Shown: positions 48,594-57,899, counted from the first letter of the stretch. The stretch: DNA of 64,000 nt from Pseudomonas thivervalensis (GCF_001269655.1 NZ_LHVE01000008.1:79603-143602); one strand, 5' to 3'. The notes: generated by a model not told the origin, from the sequence alone. Numbers and translations are program-made.

Positions 48594-49076
48594 GATTGGT
48601 TTTGATCCCTTTAAATTATTCCGGATTTTGCGGCACGAAGATTTTGTCGAAGTCCATTATGCCGATCTTCGAGCTCTGTGACCTGGTAAGTCCAAATTTG
48701 CTGAGGGGGGTTGCCCCCCAAACGCTGCGCGCAGAATATATGTGAAGGCGTTCCGCCATTACTGGTGATCACGCGTTCGCGACATGACATTAAACGCAGA
48801 TCAGACAGCAAGCAATCTCCAGACGCGACCCTATTATCGAAGAAGGGCCGCAAGATGGCGAACCTAATAGCCAATTTCAGTGCTATCAAGTCGTCATCAT
48901 GACTTTGCCGGAAGGTGCCGATGGCTTGGTTTCTGCGAATGTTTAAGGATCGTCTTGGATTCATGCGTGAGTGCATATCAAATCTGGGGCCACGTACGAC
49001 CCGTGAGTACAGGCGCAATTCGGAAGGCTTTGGATTTTGTTTTGTGACATTGCCTTCTCAGAGCCCCGGAGCAGTC
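48594..49076. other. Region without supported gene
   Basis: 483 bp between metY and the monooxygenase-like gene. Several short frames on both strands have no ribosome sites or domains. GC content falls here compared with the left half of the window. Confidence 0.5.
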
Positions 49077-49367
49077 TTACCCTTCAGTGCTAAAGGTTTT
49101 TTCAAAGTAAAGTTTCGAACATCTGGAGGCTAATAATGTTAGAAGGGACTGCAATGATTCAGAGGAAAAGTGATTATGCATTGAGGCTGCGTCAATCCAG
49201 GTGAATTTTATGATCCAGACGTTGAGGTTTGTACTTTGTGTGAGAGCGTACTCAACGCATTGTGGCGAAACCCTTTTAATATTTTTTAGTAAGGATAAGA
49301 TCTCCATGTGCAGGTTGTTATCCATTTTTGCTTGCAGCTCGATTGTATTGATTGCCAGTTTGGACAT
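49077..49367 (-). CDS. Antibiotic-biosynthesis-monooxygenase (ABM) domain protein
   Basis: 96 aa. A single ABM-like ferredoxin fold: ILSLLKNIKRVSPQCVEYAL, NVWIIKFTWIDAASMHNHFSSESLQSLL, then LYFEKTF. Small ABM proteins oxygenate quinols or aromatic polyketides or work as companions to flavoproteins. The ribosome site is weak (GAGACTTCGCCC before ATG). Low-GC, accessory character. Confidence 0.6.
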   Translation of the reverse strand: MSKLAINTIELQAKMDNNLHMEILSLLKNIKRVSPQCVEYALTQSTNLNVWIIKFTWIDAASMHNHFSSESLQSLLTLLASRCSKLYFEKTFSTEG

Positions 49368-49536
49368 GGGCGAAGTCTCTGACGCTGAACATGAAGGGGG
49401 GTATTCAAGCGTGTTAACTATACGGGGTAGATGCTGAGTTTTATCTCCAAGTCTTAGTCCCTGTCACCCTGAAAGGCTATTTTGAGGTGGGATTAATTTA
49501 AAGAAGATTTATCATGAGAAAATGACAAAATATTGA

Positions 49537-49653
49537 TCATGTCCGCCAGATTTTGGTGAATATCGCTTCAAGGCGATCAAGCCATTTAGCTTTTTGCTGT
49601 TCATAGGTGAGATGACGCTCAGGATTGGGGAAGGCGTTTTTGCCAAAAAACAT
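49537..49653 (-). pseudogene. Possible C-terminal gene fragment
   Basis: MFFGKNAFPNPERHLTYEQQ... to IWRT looks like the end of a protein (conserved-looking PNPERHLTYEQQKAKWLDRL), but the remainder is missing or lies in the regulator gene next to it. I cannot name the family. Confidence 0.3.
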
Positions 49654-49678
49654 CGCTGCGTTGTGGGCGTTGGCAATG

Positions 49679-50641
49679 TTATTTGGTCGATTTGAAGCGT
49701 GCGCGATGCTCCTTGGGGGTGATGCCAAAATTCTTCACAAACCTTCTGATGAGGGTTGATTCACTGCCCAGCCCGCAGCGCTGGGCGATGGTTTTGAGTG
49801 GGTTATTTGAATTTGTAAGCATATCGCGGGCCGCGTCTAGTCGGAGCAGTTCCACCATTTTGCTTGGTGATTTTTCCATTGATTCCGAGTATTTACGTAC
49901 GAAGGTTCTTTCGCTCATGTTCATGAAGTTTGCGAGCACTGGTACTGTTAAGTCGGTGCTTAGGTTTTCATTAATCCATGCATGCAAATCTGAGAACTGA
50001 CTGCTCTTCGATTGCAAGGTTAGGGAAGAGCTGAATTGATTCTGATCTCCAGGGCGTTTGAGAAACATTACCAGGTGTCGAGCAACCTCCAGCGCAACGG
50101 AGTGTCCCAAATCTTTCTCGACGATCGATAATGCTAGATCAATTCCTGATGTAACACCTGCTGATGTCCATATGTGCTCATCATTAATAAATATTGGGCC
50201 TCGTTTAATTATTATTGATGGAAAGTTTCTCTCCAGTTCGTCGTACGCCGACCAGTGAGTGGTTGCTCTTCGTCCGTCAAGTTTTCCGGCACAGGCTAGT
50301 GCGAATATGCCAGTGCAAACAGAAATCAGGCGCTCGGCTTTGTCTGCATGGTTTATAAAGTGCGTGACAAATTTCGGGTCTTTACAGAAATCATGTATGC
50401 CTGGTCCACCGGGTATAATTAAGGTATGTGGCGAAGAGGTTTCTGCTTGCAGAATTTCAGTGTTTATTGAGAAATTTGAGCATGTCTCAGTGGTTGGATT
50501 TAACGCTAAAATAGAAATCGTATACGGTTGGTGATCGGGGCGGGAGAAGCGGTTGGCTGCCGTGAACACGTCGAGAGGCCCCGCCAAGTCAAGCAAACTT
50601 ATGTTCGGGTAGGTGATGAACTGTATGGATTTAGGGCGCAT
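49679..50641 (-). CDS. GlxA-type transcriptional regulator (DJ-1 domain plus AraC HTH)
   Basis: 320 aa. Residues 1-170 are DJ-1/PfpI-like (NISLLDLAGPLDVF, LIIPGGPGI, nucleophile-region SVCTGIFALACAG, THWSAYDELERNFP); residues 215-310 are an AraC helix-turn-helix pair (MSERTFVRKYSESMEKSPSKMVELLRL, ETIAQRCGLGSESTLIRRF-like). It is probably an activator of neighbouring genes; target and ligand unknown. AT-rich gene compared with the core genome. Confidence 0.88.
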   Translation of the reverse strand: MRPKSIQFITYPNISLLDLAGPLDVFTAANRFSRPDHQPYTISILALNPTTETCSNFSINTEILQAETSSPHTLIIPGGPGIHDFCKDPKFVTHFINHADKAERLISVCTGIFALACAGKLDGRRATTHWSAYDELERNFPSIIIKRGPIFINDEHIWTSAGVTSGIDLALSIVEKDLGHSVALEVARHLVMFLKRPGDQNQFSSSLTLQSKSSQFSDLHAWINENLSTDLTVPVLANFMNMSERTFVRKYSESMEKSPSKMVELLRLDAARDMLTNSNNPLKTIAQRCGLGSESTLIRRFVKNFGITPKEHRARFKSTK

Positions 50642-51081
50642 AAACAGCTACTCCAAGAGGCAACGTCTGGACACGTTTACTGACGACTTACTGAGTAATT
50701 TTGAGTACTAGACCGTCCCCTCGCAATAGATATCTATACATCTTTTCGAAAAATCGTCATGAGCTTTTGATGGACGGATCTGCCTGAGCGCTAAAACAAG
50801 GAGTTGACCTACCTTGAATGCAGATTGAGAAGTTGCTGCCCGGCGGCGATAGGTGTGACATTTAGCTCGGCAACGGCTGCAGAAAAGCTTCGACATCGTG
50901 CTACGGCTTGGAGAGTTCGCAACGCATAAGGTCCTGGGGATTACACCGCATTGCTAGTCGGTGCGGCTTGGCAGGGCGTCATTACTTAGGGAAAGAGAGA
51001 TCATTGTAACGAGCAGCGGCTGAGTCGCAGGTGTGGGCTCACCTATAAGCTCGTACCCGACCTCTCTGATACCGAAGCAGC

Positions 51082-51113
51082 TTGACCTCAACCGTTAGGT
51101 TTCATGGTCTGAT
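51082..51113 (+). promoter_or_regulatory. MerR-type promoter without a downstream gene
   Basis: TTGACC and TCTGAT are spaced by 20 bp, and the spacer contains the dyad ACCTCAAC-C-GTTAGGT. Long spacers with a central dyad are the mark of MerR/SoxR-family targets. It reads into disrupted gene fragments, so its original gene is lost. Inference from pattern. Confidence 0.4.
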
Positions 51114-51262
51114 CAAAGCTCTTTGGCCTCTACTTCCTTCGTTTCAGCGATGTGCCTCATCGCTTGCCAACCATGCGTACCGCCGCCGCCAGCGCGAAGG
51201 GCTGTTGCTACCATAATTACCTCAGCTACATCTTGTTTCGATGCTCCAGCACTCACAGCGAG
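51113..51262 (-). pseudogene. Carboxymuconolactone decarboxylase family fragment
   Basis: AVSAGASKQDVAEVIMVATALRAGGGGTHGWQAMRH is the C-terminal half of an AhpD/CMD-type protein, normally following a Cys-x-x-Cys helix that is missing. It is fused in frame to an IS66 TnpA start at about 51262. Confidence 0.7.
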
Positions 51263-51385
51263 CAACAACACGGAGGCGCCGGGCTGGAAGGTGGCTTCGA
51301 CGACTCGGCGTTTAAAGTCGAGCGGGAAGTTGGGGCGGCGACCGGTTCGACGAGCTGGGGCAACTGTATTCAAGATAGTATCCAC
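51263..51385 (-). pseudogene. IS66 TnpA N-terminal fragment, fused to CMD fragment
   Basis: MDTILNTVAPARRTGRRPNFPLDFKRRVVEATFQPGASV is the start of an IS66-family TnpA-type protein. After GASV the sequence changes to the CMD family without a frame break. Confidence 0.7.
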
Positions 51386-51439
51386 TAAAAAATGGTGTCC
51401 CCTATCTTGGCTAATTTAGAGGGCTGTCAGGATAGAGTG

Positions 51440-51640
51440 TTGGGCGGACGGTTCCGAGACATGGCCCACGCACGGCGCAAGTTCTTCGATCTGCATATGA
51501 CCAATCAGAGCCGGGTGGCCGCTGAGGCCTTGCGAGGGATCGCCGAGCTTTACGAGATTAAAGGGCGCGGCCGGGGAACTCGACACAAAACATCAGCAAC
51601 AACTGCGCGGTCAAAAAACAGAACCCAAGTGGCAATCGCT
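51440..51640 (+). pseudogene. IS66 TnpC transposase fragment
   Basis: HARRKFFDLHMTNQSRVAAEALRGIAELYEI matches the conserved catalytic-core region of IS66 TnpC. Downstream the match moves to another frame (LDTKHQQQLRGQKTEPKWQSL), so a frameshift has occurred. It runs opposite to the TnpA fragment next to it, unlike an intact IS66. Confidence 0.7.
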
Positions 51641-51711
51641 GTACGACGTTGCTGTCGATTCGCCAATGCACTCGGACGTCAGGGACAGTGCCGCACGATT
51701 GTGTATGAAGG

Positions 51712-51870
51712 TTGAATATCTCCCTGGCAGCCGATTGTATTGGCTCTGTCGCCCCTGCTTTTCATGAGATGGTTAGCCTGCTGAACAAACCTATCTTGGC
51801 GTACTGCCGGACTGGGAACCGCTCAAACAAGCTGTTCGAGCAGTGTATCGTGGGCGAATGGCCCAGGCTT
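51712..51870 (+). pseudogene. DUF442/rhodanese-like sulfurtransferase fragment
   Basis: PAFHEMVSLLNKPILAYCRTGNRSNKLFEQ holds the P-loop CRTGNRS of the TIGR01244/DUF442 group, but only about 45 residues align and the rest of the frame is unlike it. Confidence 0.55.
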
Positions 51871-52271
51871 TCCCAATACTCCTGCTTTCATATTTTGGAT
51901 GAAAGTCGATTGGCATCAGATGTCAACGACTCTGTCATCCACTGACAAGCCGCGGGCTTCGTCACTGATTACTTTGCTTGCTAGGAGGCTCGGGTTGCGA
52001 GGTAGGAGATCTCTGCCAAATCCAGGCCTAACAAGCAGATCGAAAAAGAACGGCATCAGAGAAGTCGCGTTGATGGCTACAGTCAGAACTGAGCTATTTC
52101 CTGCCCGGGCGGCTATGACGGTCATTCTTATGACTAGTAGCCCCCAATTAAGAGCTTGCACATTGCATTGAGTCCTGCGCGTTGCTCGGCAATCAGTAGC
52201 GGCTTGAGCTGGTACTCGGCGAAAGCACGGGTATCTACAGGTCATTAGAACAAAAAACTGGAGGCTCAAGT

Positions 52272-52745
52272 ATGAAGGTTGAACGTTACGCCCATTGCAG
52301 CCATTGGGGAGCCTACTCAATTCTCGTCCAAAATAACGAAATTGTTGGGATCGAGCCATTTGAACATGATCCTGCGCCTTCGCCGATTATCGACTCCGTT
52401 CGCGAATGGGCACGTTCAGATCGACGTATCACGCAACCTATGGTCCGTTCTGGTTGGCTTCAGAGCCGGGAAAAAAGTGATCGATCCAGGCGGGGTGAAG
52501 ACCAGTTCATACCGGTGACTTGGGAAGAAGTCACCAATTTAGTGGCCGATGAAATTAATCGGGTGTCCTCAAACTATGGTAACGAAGCAATTTTTGCCGG
52601 TTCCTATGGGTGGACAAGTTGTGGCCGGCTTCATCATGCCCCGTCTTTGCTCAAGCGTATGCTGAACCTGGTAGGGGGCTACACCGGCCATGTGGATACC
52701 TACTCAATTGCAGCAGGACCCACAATACTTAGGCATGTCCTTGGA
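52272..52745 (+). pseudogene. Molybdopterin oxidoreductase (BisC/TorA type), N-terminal fragment
   Basis: Starts MKVERYAHCSHWGAYSILVQ with a good ribosome site (GGAGG). The family blocks RSGWLQ, FIPVTWEEVTNLVADEI, AIFAGSYGWTSCGRLHHAPSLLKRMLNLVGGYTGH follow, then similarity ends at ILRHVLGEN, about residue 158 of some 750. It is broken by the fragment of an oppositely oriented isochorismatase gene. Confidence 0.8.
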
Positions 52746-52887
52746 GAAAATTGGAATACCTGCATCCCGCGCGTGGGTGATAACCCGCAGCGCATTTGCG
52801 GCAGCGTGTTCGATGTCGGTTAGAGGCAATTTGCCAGTGGGCAGGTATTCGTTTTGTAGATCAACTACTACAAGACCTCGGTTCATG
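52746..52887 (-). pseudogene. Isochorismatase-family cysteine hydrolase, N-terminal fragment
   Basis: MNRGLVVVDLQNEYLPTGKLPL with the catalytic Asp in VVVDLQ, followed by ALRVITHARDAGIPIF, then no similarity. About 47 of some 190 residues remain. It meets the molybdopterin fragment tail-to-tail at 52746. Confidence 0.75.
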
Positions 52888-52977
52888 AACGATCTCCAGT
52901 CAAATGAACAACGTGATGATGTTTCTTGGGCCGAGCTGTTTGCGTGAGTCAATCAGCGTCAATGGCGGCCCAATAAA

Positions 52978-53868
52978 TCAGAACTCCAGTGAAGCGCCGT
53001 CTTCCGGAATCGCTACACGGTTCTCAATACCGTGCTTTTTGACATAGGTGCGCAGTTCTTCACGAGTCAGGGACATGTGATTGATTGCATCCATGTGTAC
53101 GGCGACGATCTTCGCGTATTTCGCAGCCTGAGCGGCGCGTAGAACATCTTCCTCACCCATGATGATCGACCCCTCATATCCGGTCATCATTGCCTTGCCT
53201 GCATTCAGTACGATCACTTCGGGGTGATACTTCTCAATGGTCTGGTCTACCTCTTTACGCCAGACCGTGTCACCGGCAAGGTAAAGGGTCTTGTAGCCTG
53301 GCGCTTGAAAGACCACCCCCATGGCTTCACCTAACGGCTTTGCCAGGGCTGGCACGGCATACATTTCATCTGTGCCATGTTGACCACCGGTTTTCGTAAT
53401 TCTGACGCCGCCGAATTCAGCGTCGCCTTCCAGGACGCGCACATTCTTGAAGCCTTGTGAACGAATCAGCTTCGCATCGTCCTCATGTTGAGTGAATAAA
53501 GGGATGTCTTTAGGTAGGGCTTTTTGCGCGGCGTCGTCCCAGTGATCAAGGTGCGTGTGAGTGACGATCACTGCGTCGACGCCGGCGATAACCTCAGAAG
53601 GTGACTCGGTCAGATCAACCAATGGATTTCGAAGGTTACTGCGGTAGGTATTTTCAAATCCTGGGTAAGCGCCCTTTTTGGCGAGCATCGGATCGATCAG
53701 GAATGTCGTTTCACCGTAGGTGATTTTGGACGTCGCGTTACGAACTTGCTGTAGATCCATTTTAGGGGACGCGTCAGGTGCCGTTGGGGCATTTGTGCCC
53801 GCGAATGCCGACGTGGTCGCGGCTGCGCAAGCCATGCTTAGTGCAAAGCGAAGCGTTTTAAAACTCAT
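52978..53868 (-). CDS. Exported metallo-beta-lactamase-fold hydrolase
   Basis: 296 aa with signal peptide (TLRFALSMACAAATTSAFA), so probably periplasmic. The metal motif HTHLDHWDD, then TGGQHGTDEM, LAGDTVW and a late His (AVHMDAINHM) make the MBL (UlaG-like) zinc site. The substrate is unknown; lactonase-like use is possible. GGAG lies 9 nt before the ATG. It is divergent from the regulator at 54106. Confidence 0.88.
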   Translation of the reverse strand: MSFKTLRFALSMACAAATTSAFAGTNAPTAPDASPKMDLQQVRNATSKITYGETTFLIDPMLAKKGAYPGFENTYRSNLRNPLVDLTESPSEVIAGVDAVIVTHTHLDHWDDAAQKALPKDIPLFTQHEDDAKLIRSQGFKNVRVLEGDAEFGGVRITKTGGQHGTDEMYAVPALAKPLGEAMGVVFQAPGYKTLYLAGDTVWRKEVDQTIEKYHPEVIVLNAGKAMMTGYEGSIIMGEEDVLRAAQAAKYAKIVAVHMDAINHMSLTREELRTYVKKHGIENRVAIPEDGASLEF

Positions 53869-54105
53869 GAATTCAGTCTCCAGTTGGTACCTCAAGGCTT
53901 CATTCTTGCTGAATGCTTTCAAGACTGACAGTGGCCTGAATGACATATTTCGATATAATCGGGCCAATCAGTTTTTCGTTTCCAGAACGGAAAGAGGGGG
54001 AGGCGACAGCTCAATTCAGCCTCTGCCAAGCATTTAACCGAGGGCGCGCGCCCAGATACCTGCGAGCGTAACGACAAGCCCATTGGGCCAAACCGAGGCT
54101 ACCTG

Positions 54106-55116
54106 ATGCATTCCATACGTGTTGCTGTCTTGGCTTTTGATGGCGTAAGCCTGTTCCATCTTTCTGTACCCGGGATGGTGTTGGGGGCAACTCAGTCCGC
54201 GCCTGGCGAACCTCATTACGAGATCAAATACTGCGCAGAGACGCCGGGAATGGTGGCAAGCGATCAAGGCCTCGGTTTAGAGGTCACTCAGGGCCTGGAA
54301 TTGATGGCGGCATCTGACCTGATCATCATCCCGGCGTGGGGGGATCAATCGGTTTTTGCATCTACCGAACTGGTGGCAGCGCTTCAACTCGCCAATTCCG
54401 AAGGAAAGCTCATCGTTGGGTTGTGTCTAGGCGCATTTGTGCTCGGAGATGCCGGGCTACTTGATGGCAAGGAAGCAACCACTCATTGGACCGCCCGAGA
54501 CGAGTTTGCGCGACGTTTCCCAAATGTTCGTTTCAGGCCAGAGGTGCTCTATGTCAGCGCTGAGAATATCGTGACGTCAGCAGGAACCGTGGCGGCAATC
54601 GATTGTTGCCTTCATTTGGTACGCGAACGACTTGGAGCCGAGGCCGCGAATCGCACCGCGAAAATGCTGGTCACTCCGCCACATAGGCAGGGGGGGCAAG
54701 CTCAATACATAGAATATCCTGTGCCGCATCTATCTAGAGAGACGCATTTGTCTGATGTACTGGAGTGGGCTCGGATGAATCTCTCCAATGATCTGACGCT
54801 CGACGTGTTGGCAGACATGGCGAAGATGAGTCGGCGCACTTTCACACGACGCTTCAGGGAGGCTACTGGCAGCACCGTCTCTAAATGGTTGAATGCCCAG
54901 CGCGTTGTCAGAGCGCAGGAGCTGTTGGAAACGACTGACCTACCCATTGAGTGTGTAGCGGGTGAAGCAGGTTTTGGCACCCCCTTATCCTTGAGGCAAC
55001 AATTTGGCGCTCAGCTCGGCACCTCGCCTTCTGAGTACAGGCGAATGTTTTTTCGTGAAATGAGCCCGGTCCGAAAGACGAGCGACAGTGAGCACACTGC
55101 CGAACTGTCTAGCTAA
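54106..55116 (+). CDS. GlxA-type transcriptional regulator, second copy
   Basis: 336 aa. DJ-1/PfpI-like part (VAVLAFDGVSLFHLSVPGMVLG, IIPAWGDQ, VGLCLGAFVLGDAGLLDGKEATTHW) and C-terminal AraC HTH (MSRRTFTRRFREATGSTVSKWLNAQRVVRAQELL, GFGTPLSLRQQFGAQLGTSPSEYRRMF). It is related to the 49679-50641 regulator by layout. It probably acts on the MBL gene or neighbours. Confidence 0.9.
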   Translation: MHSIRVAVLAFDGVSLFHLSVPGMVLGATQSAPGEPHYEIKYCAETPGMVASDQGLGLEVTQGLELMAASDLIIIPAWGDQSVFASTELVAALQLANSEGKLIVGLCLGAFVLGDAGLLDGKEATTHWTARDEFARRFPNVRFRPEVLYVSAENIVTSAGTVAAIDCCLHLVRERLGAEAANRTAKMLVTPPHRQGGQAQYIEYPVPHLSRETHLSDVLEWARMNLSNDLTLDVLADMAKMSRRTFTRRFREATGSTVSKWLNAQRVVRAQELLETTDLPIECVAGEAGFGTPLSLRQQFGAQLGTSPSEYRRMFFREMSPVRKTSDSEHTAELSS

Positions 55117-55144
55117 TGACTGAAACCGAAAAGCTTCAGTCATT
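55115..55144. terminator. Bidirectional hairpin between convergent genes
   Basis: AATGACTGAA and TTCAGTCATT form a perfect 10-bp stem with a 10-nt loop, exactly between the convergent GlxA-type and TonB receptor genes. No strong T-run, but the position suits shared termination. Confidence 0.6.
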
Positions 55145-55151
55145 ATCGCCC

Positions 55152-57233
55152 CTAGAAATCCACGGTCACTCCGGTATAAAACGCGCGACCATCACCTGGC
55201 GAGTGCAGGGATGCCTGAGCACCGTCCGGGTCGTACCAGACGTATTCGTAATATCGGTTTGTGAGGTTCTTCAGTTGCAGATCGACGCTCACTGACCGCG
55301 TTACCTTGTAGGTTGCGCCAAGGTTCATCAGCACGTAGCCGCCATAAGTTCCCTTCGTGTTTTCCCGTTCAAGGTAGTAGTTAGTCTGACCGTTCATCCA
55401 GGCAGTCAGCTGTAATGCAGGTGTCGCGTCATAGCTGATGCCGGCGTTGTACAGGTGATGTGGGATATGGTCGATTTCCTGACCTTTGCTATTAGGCAGA
55501 GTGGCGCTCGGCTGGAGGATTTTCGAATACTGCCAGGAGTACGCCATCCATATTTCGGTACGATCGTTCGGGTGCAGGTTCATCTGCAAGTCATAACCCC
55601 ACCGCCGAGTTTCACCGACGTTGTCTGACTCGCCACTGGGGTCGTTCAGCCGGCGACTGACTTCCCCCGAGGCCTCTTGCTGCCAATAGGCGACGCGTCC
55701 ATCCACCCAGTCAGCCGGGGTGAACTTTATGCCTGTTTCCCAGCCCTCGTTGATCGAAGGGGCTAGGTCAGTATCTCTGGGTGGAATCTTGTAAGCCGCC
55801 GCCCCGGTGCCCACTTGAAAGGTACGCCCCCAGTTCGCATAGAAGCTGGCAACGTCCCACGGAGAATAGACAACGCTGAACTTTGGCTGCTTGATCAGCC
55901 CGTAGTCGTTGATGTCGTAGTCTGTGCCGGTCATTTCGTTAGTGAAGTCGCCCTGGATCTTGTCGACCCGATACGCCGGTACGATCTTAAGTGATTCGAA
56001 AGGTTTGATTTCGGCCTGGATGTAAGCGCCGTAGGTGTCGAAGTCGAACTGCTGGTCGCGGGTGGTAGCTAGACGTGAGCGGTCTCTGGTGCGATATCGC
56101 TCACTTTTGTTTTGCTGCTGCTGTACGTCTGCACCACCTTCGAGGGCGAAATCGTAGAGCCAGCTGACTTCAGGTCGCCAGGTCAGGGAGGTGAGTGCGC
56201 CATATTGCGTCTCGTAGGCGTCGCGTTCCTGCTGAGCGCTTGTACTCCAGTATTGCGTCCAGCGCCTGTCATCGAAGGTGTTGACGTAGGCCTTCGCTGA
56301 CCAGGCGAGGGTATCAGCCAAGTCTGTATCGAAATGCAGACTGACCTGGTTCATACGACGCGTACCCTTGTCAGTAGCGTTGAAGCTGTTGGTCATTTCC
56401 GGATGATGACGTGCATCTTCTTCAGCTAGATAACCTGGCTCCTGAGCCTCTGTTTCGTAGTGACGAGCAATAAGGCCGATACGGTAGCTGTCATCATCCG
56501 GCGTGTAGAACCATTTGCCCGACATCGAAAATTTGTCGGCCTCGGCGTGTTTGCGGTAGCCATCGGCTTTCTGATAAGCGAAGAAATAGTTCTGCGTCCA
56601 GTTGCTACCTTCGATGCCTTTGGCGAGTTGTGTTTCCTGAGTATTGAAGCTGCCATACCGCAGTCGCGCTTTGGTGTAATCACCCCCGGTGCGGGTGATC
56701 ATATTGACGTTGCCAGCAATGTTGTTCAGGCCATAACGCGCATCGCTGGTGCCACGCACCACCTCGATGGCGTCCAATTCCATGGGAAAAATCATGTCCA
56801 TGTACGGCATGTTGCCGTCATTGCTGTTGCTCGGGATGCCGTCGATCAGCAATTTGACCGCATTCACTTCGCCTTCGCCGTTGAAGCCGCGGAACGAGAT
56901 TTTGCCCGAGGTTGTGCCTTGGTTGAACTCAGTCAGCATCACTCCTGGTGCGCGGCTGAACAGCTCCCAACTGTAGTTGACCGGCATATTTTCAAGGATG
57001 TCAGCACCCAGAATATCAACTGAGCTAAGTACACCACTTGTGCTTAAAGGGTCGCTTGCCGAGCCCTGAATGCTGACCGCACCCAGGGTCAGGGTTGAAT
57101 TTTCGATCTTGCTGGCTTCAGCTAATGCCACTGACGGCGGGCTCAACGCCAGCATGCCTATTGAAAACAGGGGCCATAGGGGACGAGACACAGACAAGGC
57201 CTTTGCTGGGCGCAAAGTAGTTGAAGCAGGCAT
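55152..57233 (-). CDS. TonB-dependent outer-membrane receptor
   Basis: 693 aa. Signal peptide (SRPLWPLFSIGMLALSPPSVALA), a TonB-box-like TLTLGAVSI, plug domain (MPVNYSWELFSRAPGVMLTEF, ISFRGFNGEGEVNAVKLLIDG, VVRGTSDARYGLNNIAGNVNMITRTGG) and a 22-strand barrel ending FYTGVTVDF. FecA-like rather than copper-receptor (OprC)-like by plug sequence. A DUF2946 gene upstream hints at metal uptake. Substrate unknown. ATG 57233 is preferred to GTG 57242. Confidence 0.9.
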   Translation of the reverse strand: MPASTTLRPAKALSVSRPLWPLFSIGMLALSPPSVALAEASKIENSTLTLGAVSIQGSASDPLSTSGVLSSVDILGADILENMPVNYSWELFSRAPGVMLTEFNQGTTSGKISFRGFNGEGEVNAVKLLIDGIPSNSNDGNMPYMDMIFPMELDAIEVVRGTSDARYGLNNIAGNVNMITRTGGDYTKARLRYGSFNTQETQLAKGIEGSNWTQNYFFAYQKADGYRKHAEADKFSMSGKWFYTPDDDSYRIGLIARHYETEAQEPGYLAEEDARHHPEMTNSFNATDKGTRRMNQVSLHFDTDLADTLAWSAKAYVNTFDDRRWTQYWSTSAQQERDAYETQYGALTSLTWRPEVSWLYDFALEGGADVQQQQNKSERYRTRDRSRLATTRDQQFDFDTYGAYIQAEIKPFESLKIVPAYRVDKIQGDFTNEMTGTDYDINDYGLIKQPKFSVVYSPWDVASFYANWGRTFQVGTGAAAYKIPPRDTDLAPSINEGWETGIKFTPADWVDGRVAYWQQEASGEVSRRLNDPSGESDNVGETRRWGYDLQMNLHPNDRTEIWMAYSWQYSKILQPSATLPNSKGQEIDHIPHHLYNAGISYDATPALQLTAWMNGQTNYYLERENTKGTYGGYVLMNLGATYKVTRSVSVDLQLKNLTNRYYEYVWYDPDGAQASLHSPGDGRAFYTGVTVDF

Positions 57234-57342
57234 AGCACGCACTTCCTGATGATCAAGAAACTTTTAGGGCGTTCAGCGTCCGTCGCAGGTCGCTAAAAGA
57301 ATTTAAAGAGGGCAGCACCGCAGGTTTTAAGCGGTGTTGTGA

Positions 57343-57732
57343 TCAGGCGAAAGGAGAGGCGCGTGGACTTAGACTGGGCCAACGAATCCTTGGATGCAGC
57401 GTCGGTAGTTCAGAATTTTCGAGGGCGGTATCGGGTGTGTATTGCGGTAGGAAATGGCGATAGTAGTCAGAGGGTAATGCTGCCAATCCTGCATGCCCAC
57501 AGCAGCAGTCGCCGTGTTGCATGACAGGTTTCGATTGGGGTGACTGCAAGGCATCAATCACCTTGCCAAGATCTTTAGGAACGGCACTCGAGTTCCCGCC
57601 CGAACAGAACCCGCCCCAAAGCATCAGGTTCACGTCTGGCGTCTGCATCGCACGGCTCAGCGGCATGGCGAACATGTTCAGCAAGACGGCCAGGCATGCA
57701 ATCCAGGGACGGATGTGTTTCAACGAACTCAT
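57343..57732 (-). CDS. DUF2946 family protein (metal-associated, membrane or exported)
   Basis: 129 aa. N-terminal hydrophobic segment (WIACLAVLLNMFAMPLSRA) and a CCCGHAG motif after MQHGD, the pattern of DUF2946 proteins often encoded beside TonB receptors and thought to handle metals such as copper. Likely in the same transcript as the receptor, 101 bp away. Confidence 0.75.
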   Translation of the reverse strand: MSSLKHIRPWIACLAVLLNMFAMPLSRAMQTPDVNLMLWGGFCSGGNSSAVPKDLGKVIDALQSPQSKPVMQHGDCCCGHAGLAALPSDYYRHFLPQYTPDTALENSELPTLHPRIRWPSLSPRASPFA

Positions 57733-57899
57733 AACTGAAATCGCCGCGAAGGGGCGGCTATTTAGCCCGCTTTATAGAGTGAAGTAAATTTTTCCTGGGT
57801 GCGCTATTTCGCCACAGGTCATATTGGATTGCAGGGGAGATGTCTGCGTCCAAACAAGACGCCTGCACCAACTGGTAAACTCGCTCATCAACTTGTTGG

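Noticed and set aside
48594..48640. SAM or other riboswitch before metY
   Set aside because: The short leader shows no such fold; the region was read and nothing was found.
48611..49018. Minus-strand frame of 135 codons after metY
   Set aside because: No ribosome site, no domain, composition unlike proteins of the region.
51916..52359. Minus-strand frame of 147 codons in the graveyard
   Set aside because: No recognised domain and overlaps the start of the molybdopterin fragment; too weak to call.
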